Source: JBCBDX01 sp039822005 (lineage in GTDB: Bacteria; Pseudomonadota; Alphaproteobacteria; Rhizobiales; Rhizobiaceae). From it: 64,000 nt of DNA. The stretch lies in the NCBI GenBank assembly GCA_039822005.1, contig JBCBMZ010000001.1, positions 930,001 to 994,000 of the forward strand, given 5' to 3'. The notes beneath the pieces were generated by a model. The model did not search any database, was not told the DNA's origin, and saw only the letters and a program-made list of their open reading frames with translations. Made by a program: the position numbers and the translations under genes. Positions 42,844 through 51,618 of the stretch are shown piece by piece; within the stretch, counting starts at the first letter, position 1, and every line of letters starts with the position of its first letter.

Positions 42844-44301
42844 TTAAACCCCGCTTGCCGGAATGCCCGTGCGCTCCACCTTGCGCGGCGCGGTGACTTC
42901 CTTCCACGTGGAATAGGCTGCGTTCACGGCCTGGAATGGCTCACGCTTGACGAACTTGCCGTGACCCTCCTGCGTTTTGACCTCGCCATCATCGATTGCG
43001 ACAACGCCTCTGGTCAGCGTGTAGCGCGGCAGGCCCTTCACATGTTTGCCTTCGAACACATTATAGTCGATGGCGGATTGCTGCGTACCTGCGGTGATGG
43101 TCTTTTCTTTGGTGGGGTCCCAGACGACGATGTCGGCGTCCGCACCGACAAGGATCGCGCCTTTTTTCGGATACATGTTAAGGATTTTCGCAATGTTGGT
43201 GGACGTCACCGCAACAAACTCGTTCATCGTCAGGCGGCCGGTTTCAACACCGTAGGTCCACAACATCGGCATGCGGTCTTCAAGTCCGCCGGTACCGTTT
43301 GGGATCAGCGTGAAGTTGCCGACACCGTTGCGCTTTTGCTCCGTGGTAAAGGCGCAGTGGTCGGTCGCGACGACTTGCAGCGAACCGGACGCGAGGCCCG
43401 CCCAAAGCGAATCCTGATGCTTCTTGTCCCGGAAGGGCGGGCTCATGACGCGCCGTGCTGCATGATCCCAATCGGGGTGTTTGTATTCGCTGTCATCCAG
43501 TGTCAGGTGCTGGATGAGCGGCTCGCCATAGGCCCGAATGCCGTTTTGGCGCGCGCGGCGGATGGCTTCATGCGCCTGCTCGGAGGAGGTGTGCACGATG
43601 TAGACAGGCACGCCCGCCATGTCGGCGATCATGATGGCGCGGTTGGTGGCTTCGCCTTCCACTTCCGCCGGGCGTGAATAGGCATGGGCTTCAGGGCCAT
43701 TATTGCCTTCGGCCAATAGTTTTGTCTGAAGTTGCGCGACAACATCACCATTTTCCGCATGCACCATGGGCAGCGCGCCCAGCGCGGCACAGCGCTGGAA
43801 GGATGAGAACATCTCGTCATCATCGACCATCAGCGCGCCTTTGTAGGCCATGAAATGCTTGAAGGTGTTGATGCCTTTTTCTTTGACGACGGTCTCCATC
43901 TCGTTGAAGACCTGCTCGCCCCACCAAGTGATCGCCATGTGGAAGGAATAGTCGCAATTGGCGCGCGTCGATTTATTGTCCCAGCGGTCGATGGCTTCCA
44001 AAAGGCTTTGTTCGGGGTTGGGCAGGCAGAAATCGACAACCATCGTCGTGCCGCCGGAAAGACCGGCACGGGTACCGCTCTCAAAATCATCGCTCGAATA
44101 AGTGCCCATGAACGGCATTTCCAGGTGGACATGCGGGTCGATACCGCCCGGCATCACATAGCAGCCGGTCGCATCCAGTTCGGTGCCGCCCGACAGGTTC
44201 GGCCCGATCTCGGCGATTTTACCGTCCTCGATCTTGATGTCCGCCTTGTAGGTGAGATCGGCAGTGACGATGGTGCCGTTTTTGATGATGGTGGTGGTCA
44301 T
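42844..44301 (-). CDS. hydA: Dihydropyrimidinase (D-hydantoinase)
   Basis: 485 residues. GGIDPHVHLEMPF gives metal-binding His57 and His59; the carboxylated Lys is in HFMAYKGAL (Lys154); His181 in MVHAENGD follows. Full-length for the family. Hydrolyses 5,6-dihydrouracil or dihydrothymine to the N-carbamoyl-beta-amino acid. Lies between a small membrane protein and the DapA-like gene in one operon. Confidence 0.94.
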   Translation of the reverse strand: MTTTIIKNGTIVTADLTYKADIKIEDGKIAEIGPNLSGGTELDATGCYVMPGGIDPHVHLEMPFMGTYSSDDFESGTRAGLSGGTTMVVDFCLPNPEQSLLEAIDRWDNKSTRANCDYSFHMAITWWGEQVFNEMETVVKEKGINTFKHFMAYKGALMVDDDEMFSSFQRCAALGALPMVHAENGDVVAQLQTKLLAEGNNGPEAHAYSRPAEVEGEATNRAIMIADMAGVPVYIVHTSSEQAHEAIRRARQNGIRAYGEPLIQHLTLDDSEYKHPDWDHAARRVMSPPFRDKKHQDSLWAGLASGSLQVVATDHCAFTTEQKRNGVGNFTLIPNGTGGLEDRMPMLWTYGVETGRLTMNEFVAVTSTNIAKILNMYPKKGAILVGADADIVVWDPTKEKTITAGTQQSAIDYNVFEGKHVKGLPRYTLTRGVVAIDDGEVKTQEGHGKFVKREPFQAVNAAYSTWKEVTAPRKVERTGIPASGV

Positions 44302-44313
44302 GGGGTGTGCTCC

Positions 44314-44652
44314 TTAAGTCACCGCGGACGTCGATTGGATTGGGAGTTGGCTTGAACCAACCTCTTGCTCTGCGCTGCTATCTTCGAAGAAAAGCCCTCC
44401 CAAAATGCCATAGATCAGGATGCAAATCATCCCGATCGCAAGCATAGGGATAAACCAGTTCATGAAGATCAAACGCAGTGCCATTGCGACGGCTCCCGCC
44501 ACGCCGAATGCCGCGCTGGCCAGCACCGAATACAAAACTGCAAGGCCTACGCCTGCACTTTCATGCGTATCGACAAAAACTGCGATGCCGCCAATAATCG
44601 CGAACAAGATGCCGCTAATTGCGATGTTTTGTTTATCGGTCAATTTGCTCAC
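44314..44652 (-). CDS. Small multi-spanning membrane protein in the pyrimidine operon
   Basis: 112 residues with about three to four helices (near 10-27, 32-60 and 66-90) and a short acidic C-terminus. No family recognised. Between the N-carbamoyl hydrolase and dihydropyrimidinase genes with short gaps, so it is co-expressed. Could be a transport or anchoring component; unproven. Confidence 0.7.
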   Translation of the reverse strand: MSKLTDKQNIAISGILFAIIGGIAVFVDTHESAGVGLAVLYSVLASAAFGVAGAVAMALRLIFMNWFIPMLAIGMICILIYGILGGLFFEDSSAEQEVGSSQLPIQSTSAVT

Positions 44653-44673
44653 CCGAGCCGTGATTCAACGGGC

Positions 44674-45936
44674 TCACCCCACAATTTCCGCTTTTTCGAC
44701 GACGGCATGGAATAATACATCTGCGCCCGCGCGGGCCCAGTCCTTGGTGATTTCTTCGGCCTCATTGTGTGACAGGCCGTCGACGCAAGGGCACATGACC
44801 ATCGCGGTGGGGGCCACGCGATTGATCCAGCAGGCGTCGTGCCCGGCACCGGAGATGATGTCCATGTGTGAATAGCCGAGGCGCTCGGCGGCTTCGCGGA
44901 TCATGCGCACGCAGTCTTCGTCAAACGCAGGCGGGTCAAACTGGCCGACAATCTCGGCTGAAAATTCAACGCCTGTGTCCTGGCAGAGTTTAGGCGCTTC
45001 GTTCATCAACCGGTCGACCATGCCGGTGAGCGTGTCGATTTCATGCGAACGGAAATCGACTGTAAAAACCACCTTGCCGGGGATGATGTTGCGGCTGTTG
45101 GGATAGACATCGATATGGCCGATTGCGCCAACGGCGTTGGGCGCATTGTCCATGGCAATCTCGTGAACGAGCTCAGTGATCCGCGCCAGGCCACGGCCTG
45201 CATTTTTGCGCATGGGCATGGGGGTGGAGCCCGTGTGGCTTTCCTTGCCGGTTACGGTGCATTCGATCCACCGCAGGCCTTGCCCGTGGGTGACAACCCC
45301 GATGTCTTTTTCTTGCGCCTCAAGGATCGGGCCTTGCTCGATGTGCAGCTCAAAGAAGGCGTGCATCTTGCGGTCGCCGACTTTTTCGTCGCCCTTCCAG
45401 CCGATGCGCTCCAGCTCGTCGCCAAAGCGTTTGCCCTCGGCGTCCACCTTGTCATAGGCCCAGTCGAGGGTGTGGATGCCCGCAAATACGCCGGAGGCCA
45501 GCATGGCGGGCGCAAAGCGTGTGCCTTCCTCATTGGTCCAATTGGTGACGATGATGGGGTGCTTGGTCTTGATGTCGAGGTCGTTCATCGTACGGATGAT
45601 TTCCAACCCTGCCAGCACGCCGAGAACGCCGTCATATTTGCCGCCGGTCGGCTGCGTATCGAGGTGCGAGCCGACATAGACGGGCAGGGCGTCCGGATCG
45701 GTGCCCTCGCGGCGCATGAACATGGTGCCCATCTCGTCAATGCCCATCGACAGCCCCGCATCATCACACCATTTTTGAAACAGTCTGCGCCCTTCCGCGT
45801 CCTCATCGGTCAGGGTCTGGCGGTTGTTGCCGCCCGCAATGCCGGGGCCGATCTTGGCCATCTCCATGAGGGCATCCCACAGGCGATCGCCGTCGATGCG
45901 CAGGTTCTCTCCGGGGGCAGGGGTGTGAGTGTTCAT
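44674..45936 (-). CDS. Zn-dependent amidase: N-carbamoyl-beta-alanine amidohydrolase (M20 family)
   Basis: 420 residues; M20/hydantoinase-carbamoylase family. The metal-site segment is YVGSHLDTQPTGGKYDG; TNEEGTRFAP, GHDACWINRVAPTAMV and SHNEAEEI follow. Catalyses the last hydrolysis to beta-alanine (or 3-aminoisobutyrate), CO2 and ammonia, matching pydC/hyuC. First gene of the operon after the RutR box. ATG 45936 has GAGAG 7 bases upstream. Confidence 0.92.
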   Translation of the reverse strand: MNTHTPAPGENLRIDGDRLWDALMEMAKIGPGIAGGNNRQTLTDEDAEGRRLFQKWCDDAGLSMGIDEMGTMFMRREGTDPDALPVYVGSHLDTQPTGGKYDGVLGVLAGLEIIRTMNDLDIKTKHPIIVTNWTNEEGTRFAPAMLASGVFAGIHTLDWAYDKVDAEGKRFGDELERIGWKGDEKVGDRKMHAFFELHIEQGPILEAQEKDIGVVTHGQGLRWIECTVTGKESHTGSTPMPMRKNAGRGLARITELVHEIAMDNAPNAVGAIGHIDVYPNSRNIIPGKVVFTVDFRSHEIDTLTGMVDRLMNEAPKLCQDTGVEFSAEIVGQFDPPAFDEDCVRMIREAAERLGYSHMDIISGAGHDACWINRVAPTAMVMCPCVDGLSHNEAEEITKDWARAGADVLFHAVVEKAEIVG

Positions 45937-45954
45937 GATCACGCTCTCAAAAAC

Positions 45955-45970
45955 TTGACTGCTTGGTCAA
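45955..45970. promoter_or_regulatory. RutR box between the pyrimidine operon and rutR
   Basis: TTGACTGCTTGGTCAA matches 12 of 14 fixed positions of the known RutR consensus TTGACCA-N2-TGGTCAA. It lies 19 bases before the amidohydrolase start and upstream of divergent rutR, so it can control both. Confidence 0.75.
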
Positions 45971-46046
45971 ATTCAAACGCTATGAAAGGCATGACATCGG
46001 GTCAAGTACGATTTACAGGCAAACGCATGCAAACAGGGGCATTGAA

Positions 46047-46694
46047 TTGACGAGCACGTCTGAGAAAAAGAATGGCGGCAAGTTAAGCCGTATTCAACTG
46101 GAAAACCGGGCGACGATCACACAGGCCGCGTTGGATGTATTTTCGACCGACGGGTATCGCGGCGCGACCGTTGACCGGATTGCAGAACGCGCCGGCATGT
46201 CGAAGACGAACCTCCTTTATTATTTTGGCTCCAAGGAAGAGGTATATGCCACCGTCATCGAGCAGACGGTGGAAGAATGGTTGCAGCCCTTTGCAGATAT
46301 CGATCCCGATGGTGATCCTATCGAAGAAATCCGCAAATATATCTCCATCAAGCTGAAGATGTCCGCGCAAAAGCCCGAAGCGTCGAAGCTGTTTGCTAAT
46401 GAAATCCAACGTGGTGCGCCGCTCATGGGCAAGTTTTTGCGCACCCGATTGAAGGCATTAGTTGATGAAAAAGCGGACGTCATCCGTTCATGGATTGATG
46501 CGGGCAGTTTGGCACCTGTCGATCCTTACCATCTCGTCTTCATGATTTGGGCGACCACGCAGCATTATGCGGACTTCGACACGCAGGTTGAGGCGATCCT
46601 GGGCAGTGCCGTACGCAAGCCGGGCTTCCAAGAACAGGTGGGGCAGGCGGTGTTGAGCGTCGTCTTGAACGGCATACGCCCGCGCGATGAGTGA
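46047..46694 (+). CDS. rutR: TetR-family pyrimidine-responsive regulator RutR
   Basis: 215 residues from a TTG at 46047 with AGGGG about 8 bases upstream. N-terminal TetR helix-turn-helix (ITQAALDVFSTDGYRGATVDRIAERAGMSKTNLLYYFGSKEEVY), C-terminal RutR-type ligand domain (TTQHYADFDTQV is close to the uracil-binding end of RutR). Length agrees with E. coli RutR (212). Divergent from the pyd operon with a RutR box in between. Confidence 0.88.
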   Translation: MTSTSEKKNGGKLSRIQLENRATITQAALDVFSTDGYRGATVDRIAERAGMSKTNLLYYFGSKEEVYATVIEQTVEEWLQPFADIDPDGDPIEEIRKYISIKLKMSAQKPEASKLFANEIQRGAPLMGKFLRTRLKALVDEKADVIRSWIDAGSLAPVDPYHLVFMIWATTQHYADFDTQVEAILGSAVRKPGFQEQVGQAVLSVVLNGIRPRDE

Positions 46695-47586
46695 TTTACG
46701 CGACGAGCTGGCGCAGCTGCTTGGCTATGCAGATTTGGAGCCGCATTTTGGTGCTGTGGAGACCGTCGGGCGGGAAGTGTCCGGCAATGCGGAGGTCTTG
46801 AATTTGCGCTTCGAGACTTTTGATGGTGAGGTTGCGCCCAGTTGGTTTGTGCTACCAGAAAGGCGCACTGGGCCCGTTCCCGCGGTTCTCTATCTCCATG
46901 CGCACGGCAATCGATACGATATTGGGCGGCAGGAGCTTTTTGACGGGCGTCGCGCACTACAAAGCGCTTATTGCGAAAAGCTTATTGCGCTTGGCTTTGC
47001 GGTTCTTTGCGTTGAGATGCCGTGCTTTGGGGCGCGGCAAGAGCCGAATGAATCGTCACGCTCAAAAGCGCATCTTTGGAACGGAACGACGCTGTTCGGA
47101 CGCATGTTGCACGAGTTGAGATGCGGGATGACTTTCCTGTGCGAACATCCGGAGATCGATGAGAAACGCATTGTGACGCTCGGTATCTCCATGGGTGGGA
47201 CGCAGGCTTACTGGTTGGCAGCCATGGATGAACGCATCGCGGCAGCAGTGAGCCTTTGCTCATTTGCCGATTTGCGGTGTCTGGTTAAGTCCGGCAACCA
47301 CGACAAACACGGCCATTATATGAGCGTGCCGGGTTTGCTCAAAGTCGCTTCTACCGGTCAGATTGCCGGATTGGTGGCGCCTCGACCAATTTTTATTGGC
47401 GCTGGTATGAAGGATTGGAGCTCTCCGCCTGACTGTTTTGATATGGCGCGCGCAGAGCTTGAGCAGCTATACCGGCATCGCAGTGCACAAAAGTCATTGC
47501 GATTCCATGTGGAGCCAGACGGGGGGCATGAAGAAACGTCAGCGGTGCGTGAGGCTGTTCTGCGCTTTTTGCGCGCAATGGTTTGA
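46687..47586 (+). CDS. Alpha/beta hydrolase, dienelactone-hydrolase/acyl-esterase type
   Basis: 299 residues. Oxyanion/entry segment LYLHAHGNRYDIG, nucleophile elbow GISMGG, a late Asp in KDWSSPPDCF and the catalytic His in DGGHEE. Resembles BAAT/acetyl-xylan-esterase-like hydrolases. Its ATG lies within the end of rutR (8-base overlap), so they are co-transcribed. The substrate is unknown; it may act on an ester or amide related to nucleobases or to the sugar system downstream. Confidence 0.75.
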   Translation: MSDLRDELAQLLGYADLEPHFGAVETVGREVSGNAEVLNLRFETFDGEVAPSWFVLPERRTGPVPAVLYLHAHGNRYDIGRQELFDGRRALQSAYCEKLIALGFAVLCVEMPCFGARQEPNESSRSKAHLWNGTTLFGRMLHELRCGMTFLCEHPEIDEKRIVTLGISMGGTQAYWLAAMDERIAAAVSLCSFADLRCLVKSGNHDKHGHYMSVPGLLKVASTGQIAGLVAPRPIFIGAGMKDWSSPPDCFDMARAELEQLYRHRSAQKSLRFHVEPDGGHEETSAVREAVLRFLRAMV

Positions 47587-47700
47587 ATCCTCCAGTATTT
47601 AGTCGCGCCGAGCGTGCGGTGGGTGCTTGACAGCATCGCCCATGATTGGTGTAGCTTTCATCCAATGTCGCGTGTCGCGGCTATTGGGAGGAAATTTAAG

Positions 47701-48990
47701 ATGCATTTTCGCAAGCGCGGCTTGGCCGCATTGTCGTGTGCCGTATCCATGGCGGCAATTTCAGCAACGCAGGCTTCTGCAACAGAAATCAACTTTATGA
47801 TTTCCGATGTCGACGGCAAGGTTGGCACTTTGCAAGAGTTCATCGATCGCTACAAGGAAGTCGCACCGGACGTGACCGTTAACCTCAACCAGGTTGGCTA
47901 CAACGTTATCCGCGAGCAGTTGCCCAGCCAACTGGAAGCTGGAACCGGCCCAGATATGGCGTTCGTTACGAACCTTGGCGGCCTGAACCCCTATTATGTT
48001 GATTTGACCCCATATGTTGATGCTGATGCGTGGGAAGATGCTTATGGCGCGGTTCTGGCTTGGTATCGCGTCGGCGATCGCGACGGCATCTATGCTTTCC
48101 ACACCGAGCTGACTGTAACCGGCCCTTACATCAACCGAACCATGTTTGAAGAGGCGGGCGTTGAAGTGCCAGCTCCGGGTGCGACATGGGATGACTGGGC
48201 CGAAGCTGCCGCCGCTGTTCAGGAAGCATCTGGCTCTTATGCCGGTATGGTTATGGACCGTTCAGGTCACCGCATGGCGGGTCCTGCAATGTCTTACGGC
48301 GCTGCTTACTTTGATGATGCTGGCAATCTGATTGTTGACGATGGCTTCAAGACTTTTGCAGGCAAGATGATTGAGTGGCACGAATCCGGCCTGATGCCGC
48401 CGGACATCTGGCCTGCGGTATCCGGTGCGCGCTATGCGAATGGTAATGAGCTGTTCTTCAACGAGGAAGTGCCGTTCTACATGTCCGGTTCCTGGAACAT
48501 TGGTAACGTACAGTCCAACGTTGGGGATAAGTTTGACTGGGCCGTTGCGCCGGTTCCCTGTGGCCCGGCCGGTTGCGGTGTCATGCCGGGCGGTGCTGGC
48601 ATGGTTGCTTTCGACCAAGGTCAGTCAGACGACGTGAAGGAAGCCGCTGCACGTTTCGTTGCATGGATGGCTGATGAGGCACAAGCCAAGGAATGGTATG
48701 GCAAGACCTTTGCGATCCCTGCCCATGCCAAGATCCAGGCTGAGGGCGTTGACTACACGGCGTTCGGTGGCGACCCGAAAGTATCTGAGGGTCTTAACCT
48801 CTTTGCTGCTGGCGCAGCAGCGGCCGCCGAGCAAACACCACAAGCATACCAGCTTCAGGGATCTCGCTTCGGCTTTGTTATGTACAACGCGACCGTGGAG
48901 TTCCTCTCTCAGGTGATGAACGGCGACATGTCGCTTGAAGAAGCCTTCATGCGCATGGAAGCGGACATTGCTGACAAGACCGCTGGCTAA
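47701..48990 (+). CDS. Family-1 extracellular sugar-binding protein
   Basis: 429 residues; signal peptide about 1-27 (ending ATQASA), SBP_bac_1 fold with FYMSGSWNIGNV, a typical sugar-binding hinge. ATG 47701 has GGGAGGAAA upstream. A TTGACA at 47627 could be the -35 element. GCT/GTT/GGT-rich codon use suggests high expression. First gene of an ABC-oxidoreductase operon running to 55885. Confidence 0.87.
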   Translation: MHFRKRGLAALSCAVSMAAISATQASATEINFMISDVDGKVGTLQEFIDRYKEVAPDVTVNLNQVGYNVIREQLPSQLEAGTGPDMAFVTNLGGLNPYYVDLTPYVDADAWEDAYGAVLAWYRVGDRDGIYAFHTELTVTGPYINRTMFEEAGVEVPAPGATWDDWAEAAAAVQEASGSYAGMVMDRSGHRMAGPAMSYGAAYFDDAGNLIVDDGFKTFAGKMIEWHESGLMPPDIWPAVSGARYANGNELFFNEEVPFYMSGSWNIGNVQSNVGDKFDWAVAPVPCGPAGCGVMPGGAGMVAFDQGQSDDVKEAAARFVAWMADEAQAKEWYGKTFAIPAHAKIQAEGVDYTAFGGDPKVSEGLNLFAAGAAAAAEQTPQAYQLQGSRFGFVMYNATVEFLSQVMNGDMSLEEAFMRMEADIADKTAG

Positions 48991-49020
48991 TCCGCCTGGC
49001 TTGTCTTGAATTTTGAAGAA

Positions 49021-49051
49021 GGCCGGGAGCTCCAATACTCCCGGCCTTTTT
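49021..49051 (+). terminator. Terminator-like hairpin after binding-protein gene
   Basis: 9-base stem GGCCGGGAG / CTCCCGGCC, 8-base loop, then TTTTT. Probably leaky, to raise binding protein over permeases. Confidence 0.85.
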
Positions 49052-49082
49052 GTCCCGCTGAATCGCGAAAGTTGAGCGCAGC

Positions 49083-50516
49083 ATGAACCCGACCGGTCTT
49101 GTCGTCACGATTATTTTGCTCCTTTGGAGTGTGGGTGGCACCATTTGGTTGCTGGCGCAGCGGCGCTACACACTCGTGCAATTGCCGCGCTTTGCGATGG
49201 ATCTGTTGGGTTTTCCTGTTGAATTGGCGCAAAGCGTGTGGGGTCGCGGCGGTGTGCCGTACGCGCTCTTGCTGCCCAACATGCTCATCTTCGGCTTTTT
49301 TACATTTCTGCCGATGATCCTAAATTTTTGGGTATCGGTCACGGGCGGTGAAAGCATTTCGCTTTTGTCCAGGCCCTTTGTGGGTATCGCCAACTATGCT
49401 GACATTTTCAACTGCCAGAACTTCTTCAGCCCCAACACATGCTCCAATGCCGGCCAAAGTTTCTGGGTGGCAATGGGCAACACGCTCCTGTTCGTGGCCA
49501 TTCAAGTGCCGGTCTTGTGTGTGGTTGCGCTTGCCACGGCGCTTGTCGTTAACATGTCAATTGCCGGGCGTGGTTTTTGGCGCGCCATGTTCTTTTATCC
49601 GGTCATGCTGTCCCCTGTTGTAATCGCCAATATCTGGCAGTGGGTGCTGCACCGCCGTGGGATATTGAACGATACGATTGGCGATACGAGCACCGTTATT
49701 ACCAATCTCGCCGGGCGCGCAGGCTTTGACATTGTGATGACCATCATAGTGGCCGTGCTGCTATTGTTGCTGTCGGAACGGACATTGCGCTCACGCGCTG
49801 AACCGTCGCTGCTTTGGGGTTCATTTTTCGCCATTTTGATTGCGCTGGTTTTCGCGTGGGCCAACCCGATCTCGTTCGTCGGACCCGCGTTTGACGGCTG
49901 GTCGTTCTGGGTGGGGGCGGCCCTTGCCGCGGGCCTTGTTTGGATGATTGCCAGTGAGCACTCGCTTGCGCGCGTGGCAATTGTGGCATTGGGCGTACTA
50001 TCGGTCCTTTTGCTACTATCCATCCAATTTGATGCGGTCTTTGACTTTGGCCGCCACCGTCCGATCAACTGGCTGGTCACACCCAACACCGGGTGGCCGT
50101 TCTTTTGGCTCGTTTTCGTCTTTACCTGGTCGCACATGGGTTTTTACATGCTCATCCTGCTGGCAGGCCTCCAAGCAATCCCGAAAGATTTGTACGAGGC
50201 GGCGAAGATGGATGCTGCCAAACCAGCCCGTGTGTTTTTCCGGATCACGTTCCCGCTGCTCATGCCGACATTTACCGTTGTTGTCGTTCTGGCGCTGATC
50301 CGTGGCTTCCAGGTTTTCGATGAAGTCTATCTGCTCACCGGCGGCGGGCCGGGTCGCGAGACCTTCATGGTGGTTCAGAACATTTATGAAGAAGCGTTTC
50401 AGGGCGAAAATCCGAACTATGGCGAAGCGGCTGCCGGATCGGTGCTGATGGCGGTGGTGATCGCGATATTCACAGGCATCCAACTTTACGCCACGCGGCG
50501 CCAGTCGGATTTGTGA
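49083..50516 (+). CDS. ABC sugar permease (MalF/UgpA type) with inserted membrane domain
   Basis: 477 residues versus about 290-320 for UgpA-type permeases. Standard core at about 60-200 and 326-477, with the EAA loop LYEAAKMDAAKPARVFFRITFPLL near 370-393. Two extras: an N-terminal helix (about 3-24) plus linker, and a roughly 120-residue insertion (about 205-325) with four hydrophobic segments, placed where normal family members run straight from the helix-3/4 loop into NWL-x-PNT. The insertion keeps topology parity. Its role is unknown. Confidence 0.85.
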   Translation: MNPTGLVVTIILLLWSVGGTIWLLAQRRYTLVQLPRFAMDLLGFPVELAQSVWGRGGVPYALLLPNMLIFGFFTFLPMILNFWVSVTGGESISLLSRPFVGIANYADIFNCQNFFSPNTCSNAGQSFWVAMGNTLLFVAIQVPVLCVVALATALVVNMSIAGRGFWRAMFFYPVMLSPVVIANIWQWVLHRRGILNDTIGDTSTVITNLAGRAGFDIVMTIIVAVLLLLLSERTLRSRAEPSLLWGSFFAILIALVFAWANPISFVGPAFDGWSFWVGAALAAGLVWMIASEHSLARVAIVALGVLSVLLLLSIQFDAVFDFGRHRPINWLVTPNTGWPFFWLVFVFTWSHMGFYMLILLAGLQAIPKDLYEAAKMDAAKPARVFFRITFPLLMPTFTVVVVLALIRGFQVFDEVYLLTGGGPGRETFMVVQNIYEEAFQGENPNYGEAAAGSVLMAVVIAIFTGIQLYATRRQSDL

Positions 50517-50529
50517 GGGGGAGGTAGCG

Positions 50530-51618
50530 ATGGCAGCTTCAGATGTTGGCACTTTCCTGACCAGAACAGCGGGTGGACGCAACAAGGCTTCGCGTATCGG
50601 CACAACCGATGTGCTGGCCTACTCATACCTTGTATTTGGCGTTTTGATCGTCCTCATCCCCGTGTTGTGGACCTTCATGTCATCCATAAAGCCGGAAGAG
50701 GCGATTGACAGTTTTGACACGCGTATCTTGCCCTATGATCAGATTGAGACCGAGATACCGGGTGTCGGCCTGAAGTCGGTGTGGGTGTGGGACAAGGAAG
50801 ACGGAACGAGCGAAGAAGTCTTCAAGGCGGGACCGACGCGTTCCATGACCGATGTCGCGCCGATCGATGATCCGGATGCGGTTGAACAGGCACCGCGCCG
50901 CCAGCTTCGCATGGCCGAAGAGTTGCGTGTGGCGACGGAGAACTACCTCGACCCGATCCTCAAACGTAATGGGCAGGATAGCTTCAACTTCTTCACTTAT
51001 TTCTATAATTCGACCTTTGTTACCGTCGTGGCGACCATCATTACGTTGCTTATCAATTCGATGGCTGCGTTTGCGCTCTCCAAGTACAAGTTCAGGGGGC
51101 GGCTTACGTTCACACTTTTGATCGTGGCGACCCTTCTGATCCCGTCTACCATCATTCTTGTCTCGCTGTTCTTCGTTGTTTGGTCGTTCGGTATTTTTGG
51201 ATCGTTATGGGGCGTCATCATTCCCGCCGCTGCAACACCGACCGGCGTCTTTTTACTCCGCCAATATATGCTGACGATTCCTGATGAACTCTTGGAAGCG
51301 GCGCGGATGGATGCCGCCTCCGAATGGCTCATTTATTGGCGGATCATTCTGCCGTTGTCGCTGCCGGCTTTGTCCGTGCTGGCGATCCTGTCGGTGATCT
51401 GGCGCTGGAACGATTTCCTTTGGCCGCTGATCGTTTTGATATCTGATCCGGAGGCGCACACGCTCCAAATTGGCCTGACGGCTTTCTCCGGCGAATTTAA
51501 CACTGACTACCACTATATTCTGGCGATGACTGTGGTGTTGCTCATTCCGGTCACGCTGGTCTTTGTATGGCTGCAACGCTTCATCACCACCGGCATCGCA
51601 ACCACGGGTTTGAAATAA
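50530..51618 (+). CDS. ABC sugar permease (MalG type) with periplasmic insertion
   Basis: 362 residues; six core helices and the EAA loop EAARMDAASEWLIYWRIILPLSLP. After the first helix (about 29-50) there is a 90-residue hydrophilic insert (about 58-150; charged, with PRRQLRMAEELRVATENYL) that most MalG-type permeases (about 280 residues) lack. Partner of the unusual permease just upstream. Confidence 0.86.
   Translation: MAASDVGTFLTRTAGGRNKASRIGTTDVLAYSYLVFGVLIVLIPVLWTFMSSIKPEEAIDSFDTRILPYDQIETEIPGVGLKSVWVWDKEDGTSEEVFKAGPTRSMTDVAPIDDPDAVEQAPRRQLRMAEELRVATENYLDPILKRNGQDSFNFFTYFYNSTFVTVVATIITLLINSMAAFALSKYKFRGRLTFTLLIVATLLIPSTIILVSLFFVVWSFGIFGSLWGVIIPAAATPTGVFLLRQYMLTIPDELLEAARMDAASEWLIYWRIILPLSLPALSVLAILSVIWRWNDFLWPLIVLISDPEAHTLQIGLTAFSGEFNTDYHYILAMTVVLLIPVTLVFVWLQRFITTGIATTGLK

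Noticed and set aside
45043..46050. Long antisense ORF over the amidohydrolase gene (335 codons)
   Set aside because: Mirror frame of a high-G+C coding gene; no domain, and it would cross the RutR box.
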